From Gemmiger formicilis (lineage in GTDB: Bacteria > Bacillota > Clostridia > Oscillospirales > Ruminococcaceae), in the NCBI RefSeq assembly GCF_016900095.1, contig NZ_JACJJP010000006.1:55482-119481 (forward strand): a stretch of 64,000 nt of DNA. The letters are read 5' to 3'. The translations under genes were made by a program, and so were the position numbers. Numbering within the stretch: position 1 is the stretch's first letter; each line of letters starts with the position of its first letter. Positions 51,095 to 60,096 of the stretch are shown here, piece by piece. The notes under the pieces were generated by a model, which saw only the letters and a program-made list of their open reading frames with translations, was not told the DNA's origin and ran no database searches.

Positions 51095-51400
51095 GTGGGA
51101 TTCCAAATCGGCGGCGCCATTCTGGATTTCGTGGTCCTGAGCATCCTGCAGCACAACGATACCTACGGCTACGAGATCACGCGTCAGGTTCGCCGGATTC
51201 TGGATGTGAGCGAAACCGCCTTGTACCCGGCCCTGCGGCGGCTGGAAAAGTCGGGGATGCTGACAATCTATGACCAGCCCTTTCAGGGGCGCAACCGCCG
51301 GTATTATCATCTTACGGAAGCAGGGGCGGAATTGCTGGCCCGGCAGAAAAACGAGTGGCAGCAATTCAAACAGGATATGGATCGATTGTTGGAGGAATGA
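51095..51400 (+). CDS. PadR-family transcriptional regulator
   Basis: A 101-residue PadR winged-helix protein: VLSILQHNDTYGYEITRQV, ALYPALRRLEKSGML, and NRRYYHLTEAGAELL. The C-terminal dimer helix ends at residue 101, so it is the small PadR_s1 type. It starts at GTG 51095 with GGAGGGGAGG about 10 bp upstream. The DUF1700/DUF4097 gene begins 2 bp after its stop. PadR proteins of this arrangement usually repress their own operon and respond to envelope or drug stress (family knowledge). Confidence 0.92.
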   Translation: MGFQIGGAILDFVVLSILQHNDTYGYEITRQVRRILDVSETALYPALRRLEKSGMLTIYDQPFQGRNRRYYHLTEAGAELLARQKNEWQQFKQDMDRLLEE

Positions 51401-51402
51401 CG

Positions 51403-52596
51403 ATGCATACGGCCGAAGAGTATTTTGCGGCACTGGAAGCGTGCCTGAAACAGATGCCGGCGGCAGACCGGGCGCAGACCATAACCTATTATCGGGAATA
51501 CGCCCAGGAAGGCGGCCTGCTGGACGCCGAACAGCTGCGGGAGCATTTCGGTCCGCCGGAGGCGCTGGCCGCCCGCATTCTGGAAGATGAGGCGGGCAAA
51601 TATCCGCAGCAAGACTCACCCAAAAGCGCAGGGAAAAAGGGCGTGCGCCTGGTTCCGGTGCTGTTGGGATCGTTCATTGCGGTTGTGGTGGCGGCAAGCG
51701 CCTTGCTTGCGGCCCTGCACCCACAGAACACCGTGGAAGGGCCGCTGCCCACGGACAATGCCCCGGCGCCGCAGTCCACCGATGCCGCTTCGCTGTCGGA
51801 TGGGAAGGACGCGGACGGCAATCTGCCGCTGCACTATGACGGGGAGCTGGACCCCTTTACCGAAATTGCCGTCGATGTGGTGTCGGCGGAAATCAAGGTG
51901 GAAACCGGCGACGGTTATGGGTTGCGCTACACCCTGTGCGACAATGAAATTGTGGACCGGGCCGGTGTGGAAGGGCAGACGCTGTATCTCACTTCCCACA
52001 ACAAGTCCAACCAGAGCGGCTCCACGGGGGTCGGAGAGGTCTGCATCACCGTGCCGGTCGATGCCGATCTGGGCGAATTGCGGTTTTCTACGGTCTGCGG
52101 CGGGGTGGATATGCCGGCCCTGTCCTGTGATTCTCTCCGGGTGGACAACATTGCGGGAAATTCCGTGCTGGACTGCGTTGTGACGGACAATGTGACGGTG
52201 GACAGTATTTCCGGCACGGTGCGGTTCGGCGGACAGTGCGGACAGCTGGAGGTGGATGCGACCTCGGGCGGGCTGAACTTTACCGGAAAGGCCGATGCGG
52301 TCCTGCTGAACACCACGTCGGGAGACCTGGACTTTACCGGCACGGCCGACACCCTGGCGATGGATGCCACCTCCGGCAGTGCCCGGATCGAAGGAACGGT
52401 GACCGAGCAGGTCCGGGTGGACATGGTCTCCGGCAACATTTTTGTGACAGCCGCAGACCCCACCGTCACGGCCGAAGGAAACAGCATCCGGTATAACGGC
52501 CAGCGTGTGGGGGTAGACTCCTGGTCCCGGCAGGGAAGCGGCTGCACCCTGATTCTGGAAACGTCGTCGGGTTCCGTTTCCATCCAAAATCCATAA
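51403..52596 (+). CDS. DUF1700 membrane protein with DUF4097 beta-helix domain
   Basis: A 397-residue membrane protein. Residues 1-65 form the helical DUF1700/HAAS domain (HTAEEYFAALEACLKQMP, QLREHFGPPEALAARIL). One membrane helix follows (LLGSFIAVVVAASALLAAL, about 88-108), a low-complexity linker, and an extracellular repetitive DUF4097-type beta-helix (about 160-390) with recurring VDSISGTV and LDFTGTAD units. ATG 51403 has GGAGGA 6 bp upstream. The partner of the PadR gene, it probably senses or signals envelope state; the function of the family is not settled. A terminator follows directly. Confidence 0.82.
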   Translation: MHTAEEYFAALEACLKQMPAADRAQTITYYREYAQEGGLLDAEQLREHFGPPEALAARILEDEAGKYPQQDSPKSAGKKGVRLVPVLLGSFIAVVVAASALLAALHPQNTVEGPLPTDNAPAPQSTDAASLSDGKDADGNLPLHYDGELDPFTEIAVDVVSAEIKVETGDGYGLRYTLCDNEIVDRAGVEGQTLYLTSHNKSNQSGSTGVGEVCITVPVDADLGELRFSTVCGGVDMPALSCDSLRVDNIAGNSVLDCVVTDNVTVDSISGTVRFGGQCGQLEVDATSGGLNFTGKADAVLLNTTSGDLDFTGTADTLAMDATSGSARIEGTVTEQVRVDMVSGNIFVTAADPTVTAEGNSIRYNGQRVGVDSWSRQGSGCTLILETSSGSVSIQNP

Positions 52597-52638
52597 CAGA
52601 AAAGCCCGCCCTGACAAAGGGCGGGCTTTTCTGTTTTT
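52597..52638. terminator. Bidirectional terminator
   Basis: Stem AAAAGCCCGCCCT/AGGGCGGGCTTTT with loop GACAA and further T. It serves the PadR operon and the convergent oxidoreductase gene. Confidence 0.9.
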
Positions 52639-52665
52639 TATGAAATTTCCGTGGGTCCGGTCTGC

Positions 52666-53667
52666 TTACAGACGAAGCATCACCTTGCCGGCCGTATGAC
52701 CGTTCTGCACCAGGGCCAGGGCTTCCCCGGCGGTTTCCAGGGTAAAGGGATGGGGGTCGACGGGGGGAACAATGTGCTGCTGCTCCACGATGCGGGTGAC
52801 CTGCCGCAGCTGGGCGCCGTCGGCACGCACGAAAATAAACCGGTAGGATTTGCCCTGCTTCCGGGCGGCCCGGTCGTACCGGGCACCTGCGGCGGTGAAC
52901 AGGGCACGCTTGGCAAAGCCGAACCGGTTGCGCACCGCAAAGGCCTTGTTGGGGCCGGTCCGCGGGCTCAGCAGCCGGCCCCCCGGCTTCAGCACCGAGA
53001 GTTCCCGCGCAAATTCTCCGGCTCCCAGGGTGTCGATGACGCAGTCCACCCCGGACAGTATCTCCCAGTAGTTCTCCTTCCGGTAATCCAGGTACTCGTC
53101 GGCCCCGGCGGCCAGAATGGCTTCCCGGGCGCGATCGTTGCCGGTTACAATGACCCGAAGCCCCAGCGCTTTGGCAAGGGGGACCGCCATCTGGCCGAAA
53201 CTGCCCGAGCCGCCGGGAATCAGCAGCGTTTGGCCGGGCCGGGCTTCCAGCTCCTCGGTAATGCCCTGCCAGGCGGTCAGCCCGGTCAGCGGGATGGCCG
53301 CAGCCGTGGCAAAATCATACCCCGCCGGCATGGGGGACAGGGCTGTGTGGTCCACCGCCACATACTCCGCAAAAGCGCCGATTCCGGCCAGCGGCAGCCG
53401 GCAGTAAACCCGGTCTCCCACCCGAAAATCGGTCACCTGTGCCCCCACGGCTTCCACAACGCCGGAACATTCGTTGCCCAGGGTCAGGGGCATCGGGTAA
53501 TCCTGAATCAGACGCACACTGCCGGTCAGGATCAACAGTTCCAGCGGATTGACCGCCGCCGCTTTGACCTTGACCAGCACTTCGGTGGGGCCCGCTTCCG
53601 GTTTGGGAATATCCCGCAGCCGGGTGCGGGTCTCTTTTGCATATCTGTCTATCTGGACTGCCTTCAT
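52666..53667 (-). CDS. Zinc-independent MDR alcohol dehydrogenase / quinone oxidoreductase
   Basis: A 333-residue medium-chain dehydrogenase/reductase. The GroES-like domain (LVKVKAAAVNPLELLILTG, then a GNECSGVVEAVG segment) is followed by a Rossmann domain with GGSGSFGQMAVPLAKALG, the NAD(P)H-binding loop. The zinc ligands of alcohol dehydrogenases are not evident, which favours a quinone or enone reductase role. The substrate is unknown. It is monocistronic and convergent with the PadR operon. Possibly a detoxification enzyme. Confidence 0.82.
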   Translation of the reverse strand: MKAVQIDRYAKETRTRLRDIPKPEAGPTEVLVKVKAAAVNPLELLILTGSVRLIQDYPMPLTLGNECSGVVEAVGAQVTDFRVGDRVYCRLPLAGIGAFAEYVAVDHTALSPMPAGYDFATAAAIPLTGLTAWQGITEELEARPGQTLLIPGGSGSFGQMAVPLAKALGLRVIVTGNDRAREAILAAGADEYLDYRKENYWEILSGVDCVIDTLGAGEFARELSVLKPGGRLLSPRTGPNKAFAVRNRFGFAKRALFTAAGARYDRAARKQGKSYRFIFVRADGAQLRQVTRIVEQQHIVPPVDPHPFTLETAGEALALVQNGHTAGKVMLRL

Positions 53668-53879
53668 GGCGTAACCTCCCTGCGTTGTTCCCCATCCGGT
53701 ACATCGGAACCGGATGGAAATATAATTTTATTTGTTACATCGGAGTGCGGTATACCATGCCTTTGATGTAATGTCAATAGTTACAATATGGCCGACCACC
53801 CTTCGGGCAAAAGACATTCTCCCGCCGGTGTCACAGTTTGGATTCCGGGGTGTTATAGTAGGTGAAAGGAGGTGGCTGC

Positions 53880-54389
53880 ATGGAAAATTCCCCGCTGTAC
53901 CAGGTGTTTGTGCGGGACTACGCCCGTCTGTGTGTTTTGGCGGGCCGGATTCTGGGAGATGACGCCCTGGCCCAGGATGCGGTGCAGGAAAGCTGGCTGC
54001 GGCTGTGCGCTTTGCCCCGGCTGGACACCGGTGACCGGGAAAAACTCCGGCATCTGGTGGTCATTGCGGTGCGGCACACGGCGTACAACATGCGCCGGAA
54101 AAAATTCCCCGGCCTGATGGACACCCAGACGATGGGGATGGTGCCCGATTCTGCGCCGCTGCCCCAGGAATTGGCCGAACGGGACGAGCAGGTGCGGGCT
54201 TTGCTGGCGGCTATGCAAACCCTGGAAGAAACCGACCGCAGTATCTTGCAGCTGCAGTACGGGGAAGGACTGGACAGCCGGCAGATTGCGGGGGTACTGG
54301 GCATCAAGGCGGCCACGGTGCGCCAGCGTGCACGGCGTGCCCGGCTGAAACTGAAAGCGAGTCTGGAAAAGGAGGGCCTGTCGGAATGA
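53880..54389 (+). CDS. ECF-type RNA polymerase sigma factor
   Basis: A 169-residue sigma-70 family protein with region 2 (ARLCVLAGRILGDDALAQDA, VQESWLRLC) and region 4 (LEETDRSILQLQYGEGLDSR, then an IAGVLGIKAATVRQRARRAR helix-turn-helix). ATG 53880 is preceded by AAGGAGG; an upstream GTG at 53862 is less likely. Its TGA overlaps the ATG of a membrane protein that is probably its anti-sigma factor. Upstream 211 bp contain TATAGT at about 53854 but no clear sigma-A -35, so autoregulation is possible. Confidence 0.9.
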   Translation: MENSPLYQVFVRDYARLCVLAGRILGDDALAQDAVQESWLRLCALPRLDTGDREKLRHLVVIAVRHTAYNMRRKKFPGLMDTQTMGMVPDSAPLPQELAERDEQVRALLAAMQTLEETDRSILQLQYGEGLDSRQIAGVLGIKAATVRQRARRARLKLKASLEKEGLSE

Positions 54390-55018
54390 AAGATGCATTT
54401 ACGGTACGGATGGAACAAGCCTGTGCGGTGCAGCGGCAGGCGGAGCTGCAAGCGTTTGATGCGCTGGCGGGGGATACGGCCGCCCTGCCGCTGCTGCCGG
54501 ACCGGCCCTTCCGCCGGAGAAAACAGGTGGCAGCGGCTGTCCTGGCCGCCTGTCTGCTGTTCACAACGGTGGCCTGTGCGGTGTGGCCCACGGTGGCGGT
54601 GAAGGTACTGGGGGGCAAGGCATACCTGACCGAAACCGACGGGGGCGACGGTCATTTCCGGCGGTTTACCCTTCCGTCCCTGCCGGAAGGGTGCGAGGCG
54701 ACCTGGAATCCGGCTGAAGGGTACTGGTCCTGCACTGTCCGGAAGGGAACGGCGGAGTTCACCGTGGTGCTGTATCCGCCGGAACACCGGGCCATGATCA
54801 TCGGCGACAATGCCGACGGCACCATGACCCAGAACGATAAGGAAGGCATCGAGGAGGACTTCTGCCTGCTTTCCCGGGTGGAGGATATGACCGAGGAGGA
54901 TCTTGCCGGGCACAGCGTGGTCTGCTGGCCCGCCGACAACGGCTACTTTGTGGTGCTGAACCATAGCTGGACGGATTGGGGGCAGATGCGGCAGATTCTG
55001 CAGGGCATACAGCCCTGA
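54386..55018 (+). CDS. Putative anti-sigma factor with one membrane helix
   Basis: A 210-residue protein with a cytoplasmic N-terminal 45 residues, one membrane helix (VAAAVLAACLLFTTVACAVW), and an extracellular domain with a TWNPAEGYWSCTV segment resembling DUF4367-like modules. ATGA overlap with the sigma gene argues for function as its regulator. No zinc-binding anti-sigma motif (HxxxCxxC) is present. A terminator follows 20 bp after the stop. The assignment rests on context. Confidence 0.65.
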   Translation: MKDAFTVRMEQACAVQRQAELQAFDALAGDTAALPLLPDRPFRRRKQVAAAVLAACLLFTTVACAVWPTVAVKVLGGKAYLTETDGGDGHFRRFTLPSLPEGCEATWNPAEGYWSCTVRKGTAEFTVVLYPPEHRAMIIGDNADGTMTQNDKEGIEEDFCLLSRVEDMTEEDLAGHSVVCWPADNGYFVVLNHSWTDWGQMRQILQGIQP

Positions 55019-55036
55019 CACCATGCCCCGAAAACA

Positions 55037-55073
55037 GAAAACCAGCCTCACCCTGCGGTGAGGCTGGTTTTTT
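55037..55073. terminator. Bidirectional terminator
   Basis: Stem AAACCAGCCTCACC/GGTGAGGCTGGTTT, loop CTGC, T6. It separates the sigma operon from the convergent esterase gene. Confidence 0.92.
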
Positions 55074-55078
55074 CGTGG

Positions 55079-55750
55079 TTATTCCTCCAGCAGCCACCGG
55101 ATACCGGCGGCGGTGCGCTGGGGCGCCTGGGAAAAGTGGTTGCCGGGGTTGGGGCAAAAGACCGTCCGGATACCCTGGTCCCGGTAAAAGTCCCGGATTT
55201 CCAGGGTGCTCTGCCGGATGGATTGCAGCAGGGGATTGCGGGTCTTGTGCTCCTTGTCCCCCAGGGAAAAGTACATCCGGTCGGGCCAGCGTCTGGGGGT
55301 ATGGGTGAACAGGTAGTCCCGGATGCCGGGAAACCACAGGGAGCCGGACATACTGGCCGTGCGGGAGAAGGCGTCGGTGCCGTACAGGGCGTACACCGCA
55401 AACAGCCCGGCCAGAGAGTACCCGGCCAGGCCCCGCCAGGCGGGGGTGCCGGCAATTTCCTCGGCCCGGGGCAGAATCTCGCCGGTCAGCAGCCGCAGGT
55501 GGTCGTCGGCCCCGCCGGTGAAGGCATCGCCGCTGCGGAAAGCGGCAGGGCAGTCCCAGGGGGCCAGATCGTGGTTCCATTGCAGGCCGCTCACCGCCAC
55601 CAGGGTGAAGGGCGGGCAGCCGTCCCCTTGCAGCAGCTGAAAAATCCGCTGTCCCTCCTCCGGAAAGGTGTTGAGATAAACCGCCGGTGCCTTGGGCACC
55701 CCGGCGGCAAACACCTCCACGGTTTTGCCGCCTGCCGTAAACCGTTGCAT
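55079..55750 (-). CDS. Putative esterase of the Fes/IroE-like alpha/beta-hydrolase family
   Basis: A 223-residue hydrolase of the PF00756 esterase type. The nucleophile elbow is GYSLAGLFA (about residue 117), the SGSLWFP and FSLGDKEHKT segments are typical, and the catalytic His is in NPGNHF near the end. No signal peptide, so cytoplasmic. Related enzymes cleave siderophores or acyl and feruloyl esters; the substrate here is unknown. ATG 55750 is preferred over an upstream TTG at 55756, as a G-rich ribosome site lies 7 bp before it. Confidence 0.8.
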   Translation of the reverse strand: MQRFTAGGKTVEVFAAGVPKAPAVYLNTFPEEGQRIFQLLQGDGCPPFTLVAVSGLQWNHDLAPWDCPAAFRSGDAFTGGADDHLRLLTGEILPRAEEIAGTPAWRGLAGYSLAGLFAVYALYGTDAFSRTASMSGSLWFPGIRDYLFTHTPRRWPDRMYFSLGDKEHKTRNPLLQSIRQSTLEIRDFYRDQGIRTVFCPNPGNHFSQAPQRTAAGIRWLLEE

Positions 55751-55817
55751 AGACAAGCCCCCTTTTTCTATCCATTATAGCCGGGGCGGCGGCTGCGGTC
55801 AAAGGGCCGGGGCCGCA

Positions 55818-55863
55818 CAAAAAGAACCCGCACATTCCGGGGAGTGGAGTGTGCAGGTTCCGG
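55818..55863 (-). terminator. Terminator of the amino-acid transport operon
   Basis: Stem GAACCCGCACATTCC/GGAGTGTGCAGGTTC with two mismatches, followed on the minus strand by TTTTTG. It lies 32 bp past the last gene of the operon. Confidence 0.85.
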
Positions 55864-55894
55864 TTTGACCGCCCGGTGTGGGGCGGGGCGGACC

Positions 55895-56497
55895 TCAGGA
55901 GAGGTCCGTCATGAAATATTCCCGGGCCACGGTGGCCAGCAATTCCGCAGTGCCGGTCACCCCGAACAGGCTGCTGTCGACCATCAGGTGGGTGTGTTCC
56001 GGGTCGGAGGGCAGGTGCCGGGCGTACTTTTTGCAGTACCGGTCCCGGGCTTTGTCCACCCGGTCAATCATCCGTTTGGCCTCGGTGGGGGTCATGTCCA
56101 AAGAGTTGACGCAGTTCAGGTATCGTTTGGCCTTGGGAGCGTAGATGAATACCCGCAGACAGTTATAGTTCTGCAGGACGTAGTCGGCGCAGCGACCCAC
56201 AAAGATGGCGGAACCCTTGGCGGCCAGGTCCTGGATGATCTTGGTCTGCACGTCAAACATCTGCTGCTGGTTTTCGGTGCTGCCCTGGCCCAGGGGAAAG
56301 GCCATCCGGCCGAACCGGCTGGCGATGGTTTCCTCCTGTTCGCTGGCCTGGGACAGGGGAATGTTCATCTGTTTGGCCGTCTCCTCCACAATGTCCCGGT
56401 CGTAGTATTCAATGCCCAGGATCTCGGCCAGCTTGATGGCGATGGGACGGCCCAGGCTGCCGAACTGGCGGTTGATGGTGATGTAATAGTTTGCCAT
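55895..56497 (-). CDS. Cytidylate-kinase-like protein
   Basis: A 200-residue P-loop protein of the cytidylate kinase-like family (AAK_26). The start YYITINRQFGSLGRPIAIKL holds a modified P-loop (GSLGRPIA), and IFVGRCADYVL and the KKYARHLP segment follow. The substrate of the family is not established; housekeeping Cmk is longer and differs. It is the last gene of the operon, 16 bp after the aminotransferase gene. Confidence 0.8.
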   Translation of the reverse strand: MANYYITINRQFGSLGRPIAIKLAEILGIEYYDRDIVEETAKQMNIPLSQASEQEETIASRFGRMAFPLGQGSTENQQQMFDVQTKIIQDLAAKGSAIFVGRCADYVLQNYNCLRVFIYAPKAKRYLNCVNSLDMTPTEAKRMIDRVDKARDRYCKKYARHLPSDPEHTHLMVDSSLFGVTGTAELLATVAREYFMTDLS

Positions 56498-56513
56498 GGT
56501 GGAACCTCCTTTG

Positions 56514-57635
56514 TCACACAGCCTTGTCGGGGGCTTCGCCGTCCCGCAGGGGCAGTGCCTTCATCACGTCCCCCAGCGCCTTCAGAAAGTCCCGGTTCTG
56601 CTCCGGTGTGCCCACGGTCACCCGGTTGAAGCAGGCATTGGGTGTGCTGATCAGGATGCCGTGCTCGGTCATTCCCTGAGAGACGGCCTTGGGGTCCCGG
56701 TGGGTGTCGAAGTAGATGAAGTTGGCCGCCGGCTTTACCGCATAGCAGCCCAGGGCCAGCAGACCCTCGTACACGATCTTGCGGTTCTTCACGTTCTCCG
56801 CCTTGACCTTCTGGACGTACTCCTGCTCATCCAGGGCGGTGGTGGCGGCCAGGGAGGCAATGCGGCTCACGTTCCAGGCCTGGCAGGCTTTCATCATCTC
56901 GTCAATCAGGTCGGGGTCGCCTACGGCGTAGCCGATGCGCAGCCCGGCCAACCCATAAATCTTGGAGAAGGTGCGCAGCACGATCAGCGGGCGGTCGTAC
57001 CCTTCCTGGATCATCCGGATCAGGCTGTAATGGTTGGGATCGTCCACATATTCAAAGTAGGCCTCGTCCACCACGGCCAGCACGTGGGGCGGCAGCTTGC
57101 GCACAAAGGCTTCCACCTCGGCGGAGGGCAGATAGGTGCCGGTAGGATTGTTGGGGTTGACCACAATGGCCATTTTGGTCTTGTCGGTCACGGCGGCCAG
57201 CATGCCGTCCAGGTCGTATTTCCAGTCGGGAGTCAGGGGCACTTCCACCCGCTTGCCGCCGTTGTCGCTGACCATATCAGGGAACGCCTCATAGGTGGGG
57301 GAACAGTAGAGAATCTCGTCCCCGTAGTTGATGAACACCTCGCCCAGCATGTCGATGACGGCGCTGGAACCGGAGCCGATCAGGATGTTGTCCGGGCTGA
57401 GGTGGTACAGGTCGGCCAGCTTTTTGCGGATATCGTAGGCGTAAAAGTCCTGGTACATGTAGTTTTCCGCCACATCCTGCATCAGGGTGGACTTGACCAG
57501 GTCCGACATGCCGTAGGCGTTCTCGTTCAGGTTCATGCGCACCATATTCTTGGGGCTGGAACGCTTTTGCCGGGCACCGCGCTTGCTGGCGGGCTTCTGC
57601 CGGATACTTTCACGCAACAGTTCACTTACTTCCAT
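56514..57635 (-). CDS. HisC-like PLP-dependent aminotransferase
   Basis: A 373-residue class I/II aminotransferase close to histidinol-phosphate aminotransferase. Landmarks are NLNENAYGMSD, GSGSSAVIDML, NPNNPTGTYLP, DEAYFEYVDD, and Lys225 in FSKIYGLAGLRIGY, which forms the PLP Schiff base. An N-terminal basic extension of about 30 residues is present. No other his gene is nearby. With the amino-acid importer and a D-2-hydroxyacid dehydrogenase in the same operon, it may transaminate aromatic amino acids to 2-oxo acids rather than make histidine (inference). Confidence 0.85.
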   Translation of the reverse strand: MEVSELLRESIRQKPASKRGARQKRSSPKNMVRMNLNENAYGMSDLVKSTLMQDVAENYMYQDFYAYDIRKKLADLYHLSPDNILIGSGSSAVIDMLGEVFINYGDEILYCSPTYEAFPDMVSDNGGKRVEVPLTPDWKYDLDGMLAAVTDKTKMAIVVNPNNPTGTYLPSAEVEAFVRKLPPHVLAVVDEAYFEYVDDPNHYSLIRMIQEGYDRPLIVLRTFSKIYGLAGLRIGYAVGDPDLIDEMMKACQAWNVSRIASLAATTALDEQEYVQKVKAENVKNRKIVYEGLLALGCYAVKPAANFIYFDTHRDPKAVSQGMTEHGILISTPNACFNRVTVGTPEQNRDFLKALGDVMKALPLRDGEAPDKAV

Positions 57636-57678
57636 GATAAACTCCCTCTTTTCTGATAGAATGATGGCGCCTGCGCCC

Positions 57679-58689
57679 TTACCCGATCACCGATTTGGGC
57701 TGCCCGCGCAGGTAACAGGCAAAGTTGTCCACCGCCATGTCGATGGCCCGCAGCCGGGATTCCCGGGTAAGCCAGGCAATGTGGCCGGTGATGGTCACGT
57801 TGGGGGCGGTCAGCAGCGGCGTGCCGTGTCGGGGCGGCTCCTCGGTCAGCACATCCAGGGCGGCGGCCCGCAGCTTGTGGGCCACCATGGCGTCGGCCAG
57901 GGCCTGCTCGTCAATCAGCGCGCCCCGGGCGGTGTTGATCAGGATGGCCCCGTCCCGCATCATGGCGATGGTGCGGGCGTTGAGGATGTGCTCGGTGGCG
58001 GGGGTGTGGGGCAGATGCAGCGAGACGATATCGCTCTTTTGCAGCAGCTCCTCCAGCGTGTCCACCTGCTCGATGAAGGCGTATTTTTCCCCGGTCTTGC
58101 GGTGGGCGCTGAACCCGATCACATGCATCCCGAACCCTTTGGCCATGCGGGCCAGGGCGTAGCCGATCTCCCCCAGCCCCGCAATGCCGATGGTCTTCTG
58201 GTACAGTTCCACCTGGGGAATAATGGCCTTGCAGAACTCCGGTCCGTTTTCCGGCCGGGTCCAGTCGATGTCCCGGATGCGCCGGTCCTGCACCGAAATG
58301 TGGTGGCAGACCTCCATGAGCAGGGCAAAGGCGTATTCCGCAATGGTCTGGGCGCCGTAGATCGTGTTGGTCACGGTCACTCCCCGGCTCCTGGTCAGGT
58401 CGGTGTCAAAGGTTTCCCACCCGTGGCCCAGTGTGGCCACATAGCGCAGATGGGGGTGCTGGTCCAGGAATTCCCGGTTCAGCAGGTCCGGCCCGATCCA
58501 GACCCCGAACAGCGCTTCGGCGTCGCCAGTCAGGCGTCCCAGCTCTTCCACGCTGGGATAGTTCCCTGGCGCAACGATTTCCACTTCATCCACCCCGGGC
58601 AGCTGCTTCAGGGCCATCCAGTGCTCCTGCAAATCCTTGGGGGTGATGTCCGGCTGGATGATATGTTCTTGAATCACAACGGCTTTCAT
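57679..58689 (-). CDS. D-2-hydroxyacid dehydrogenase
   Basis: A 336-residue NAD-dependent dehydrogenase reducing 2-oxo acids to D-2-hydroxy acids, or the reverse. The Rossmann motif is GIAGLGEIGYALARMAKGFG, the catalytic Arg is in NTARGALID, the Glu in TEEPP, and the His in HIAWLT. Full length for the family. It lies between the MATE and aminotransferase genes and its ATG overlaps the MATE stop (ATGA). The substrate could be hydroxypyruvate, glyoxylate or an aromatic 2-oxo acid; sequence alone does not tell. Confidence 0.9.
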   Translation of the reverse strand: MKAVVIQEHIIQPDITPKDLQEHWMALKQLPGVDEVEIVAPGNYPSVEELGRLTGDAEALFGVWIGPDLLNREFLDQHPHLRYVATLGHGWETFDTDLTRSRGVTVTNTIYGAQTIAEYAFALLMEVCHHISVQDRRIRDIDWTRPENGPEFCKAIIPQVELYQKTIGIAGLGEIGYALARMAKGFGMHVIGFSAHRKTGEKYAFIEQVDTLEELLQKSDIVSLHLPHTPATEHILNARTIAMMRDGAILINTARGALIDEQALADAMVAHKLRAAALDVLTEEPPRHGTPLLTAPNVTITGHIAWLTRESRLRAIDMAVDNFACYLRGQPKSVIG

Positions 58690-60071
58690 GCCCTTTGTAT
58701 GCTCCTTTCTCCTTCCGGAACCCGGCGGGCGGCGGCCCGCAGCTCCCGGTCGTGGTGCACGAACATGCCGGCCGCCACGATATCCAAAATCAGCTGGGTG
58801 ACCACGGCGGTCAGCCAGATGCCGTCCAGCCCCAGCAGACGGGGCAGCAGCACAATGGTGACCGGGGTCATGACCAGCGGGTCAAAGTAAATCATAAACA
58901 GCGAATACCGGATCTTGCCCACCGCGTAGAAGAAGGAGTTGGTCACCCGGACCAGGCCGGTGAAGATCAGCTGCCAGGAGGTGAGCAGCACCGCGTGGAC
59001 GCCCAGCACGGCGTCCTCCCCAGTGTACCCGTACAGGGCGGGATAGAACCGGGCGGTGGCCACGGTAAAGAGGAAGAGGGCCACGCTCAGGCCGATGGCG
59101 GTGAGAATCCCTTTGTTGCGGATGCGGCACAGGGCCCGCACATCCCCGGCCCCGTGGGCGAAGCTGGCCAGGGGCTGGATGCCGTCGGCCACCCCGATGA
59201 GCAGGATGCGGTAGGACCCCACCGTGGAGGAGATCAGGGCGTAGGCGCTGACCGCCAGTTCACTGCCGGAATGCAGGCAGGCCACGTTGTGGTAGAGGAT
59301 CAGCAACGACGGGGTGAGGGAGATACCGAAGGGGGAGATGGCGTTGAGCAGAATCTTGGGCCAGACCCGGGCATGGAACCGCAGCTGGTCGCAGCGCAGG
59401 GGGTTCTGTTTGCGGGTGATCAGCACCGCCAGACAAGCCACCACTGTGAACAGCTGGGAACACAGGGAGGCGGCCGCCGCCCCGGCAATACCCCATCCAA
59501 AGAAGGCGAGAAAAGTAAAGTCCAGGCTCAGGTTGACGACCAGACCGCCCACCATGATGACCATGGCGGTGACGGCGCGGTTGTCGTTGCGCAGCAGGGG
59601 GGTCAGCCCGCAGGACAGCACCTGCAGGATGCCGCCCCCCAGCATGACCCGGCCGTAGATCCGGGCGTAGTCCAGCAGTTCGCCCTGGGCGCCCATCAGC
59701 CGCAGCAGCGGGTCCAGAAAGGCCAGGGTCACGGCGGTGCACAGCACCCCTGCCGCCAGCAGCGCCAGCAGAATGTTGCCCCGCACCCGGTTGGACACGG
59801 CCTGGTGGCCGGCGCCCTGCTGGGTGGACATGATCACCGCCCCGCCGCAGCCGATGCCGGTGCCGATGGCGGTGATCACCGCGATGATGGGCCAGGATAC
59901 GTTGATGGCTGCCAGGGCGGTGCCGTTGACGAAGTTGCTGACAAACAACCCGTCCACCACCGAGTAGGCGCTCTGCAGGAACATGGTGATCATGGAGGAC
60001 AGCACATACCGGCCGAACTTCCGGTCCACCGCCTCAGCGGGGGCTTGCATCGATGATGGAATGGGAATCAA
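58686..60071 (-). CDS. MATE-family efflux transporter
   Basis: A 461-residue exporter with twelve predicted helices, of the MATE family (VDGLFVSNFVNGTALAAINV, then a WPIIAVI segment near the start). It probably uses a Na+ or proton gradient to export an organic compound. Start uncertain: TTG 60071 gives the full-length protein, with AAAGGA just upstream; ATG 60050 lacks a ribosome site. Its place in the operon suggests export of the product of the following enzymes (inference). Confidence 0.88.
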   Translation of the reverse strand: MIPIPSSMQAPAEAVDRKFGRYVLSSMITMFLQSAYSVVDGLFVSNFVNGTALAAINVSWPIIAVITAIGTGIGCGGAVIMSTQQGAGHQAVSNRVRGNILLALLAAGVLCTAVTLAFLDPLLRLMGAQGELLDYARIYGRVMLGGGILQVLSCGLTPLLRNDNRAVTAMVIMVGGLVVNLSLDFTFLAFFGWGIAGAAAASLCSQLFTVVACLAVLITRKQNPLRCDQLRFHARVWPKILLNAISPFGISLTPSLLILYHNVACLHSGSELAVSAYALISSTVGSYRILLIGVADGIQPLASFAHGAGDVRALCRIRNKGILTAIGLSVALFLFTVATARFYPALYGYTGEDAVLGVHAVLLTSWQLIFTGLVRVTNSFFYAVGKIRYSLFMIYFDPLVMTPVTIVLLPRLLGLDGIWLTAVVTQLILDIVAAGMFVHHDRELRAAARRVPEGERSIQRA

Positions 60072-60096
60072 GTCCTTTCATACCCGGCAAAATCGG

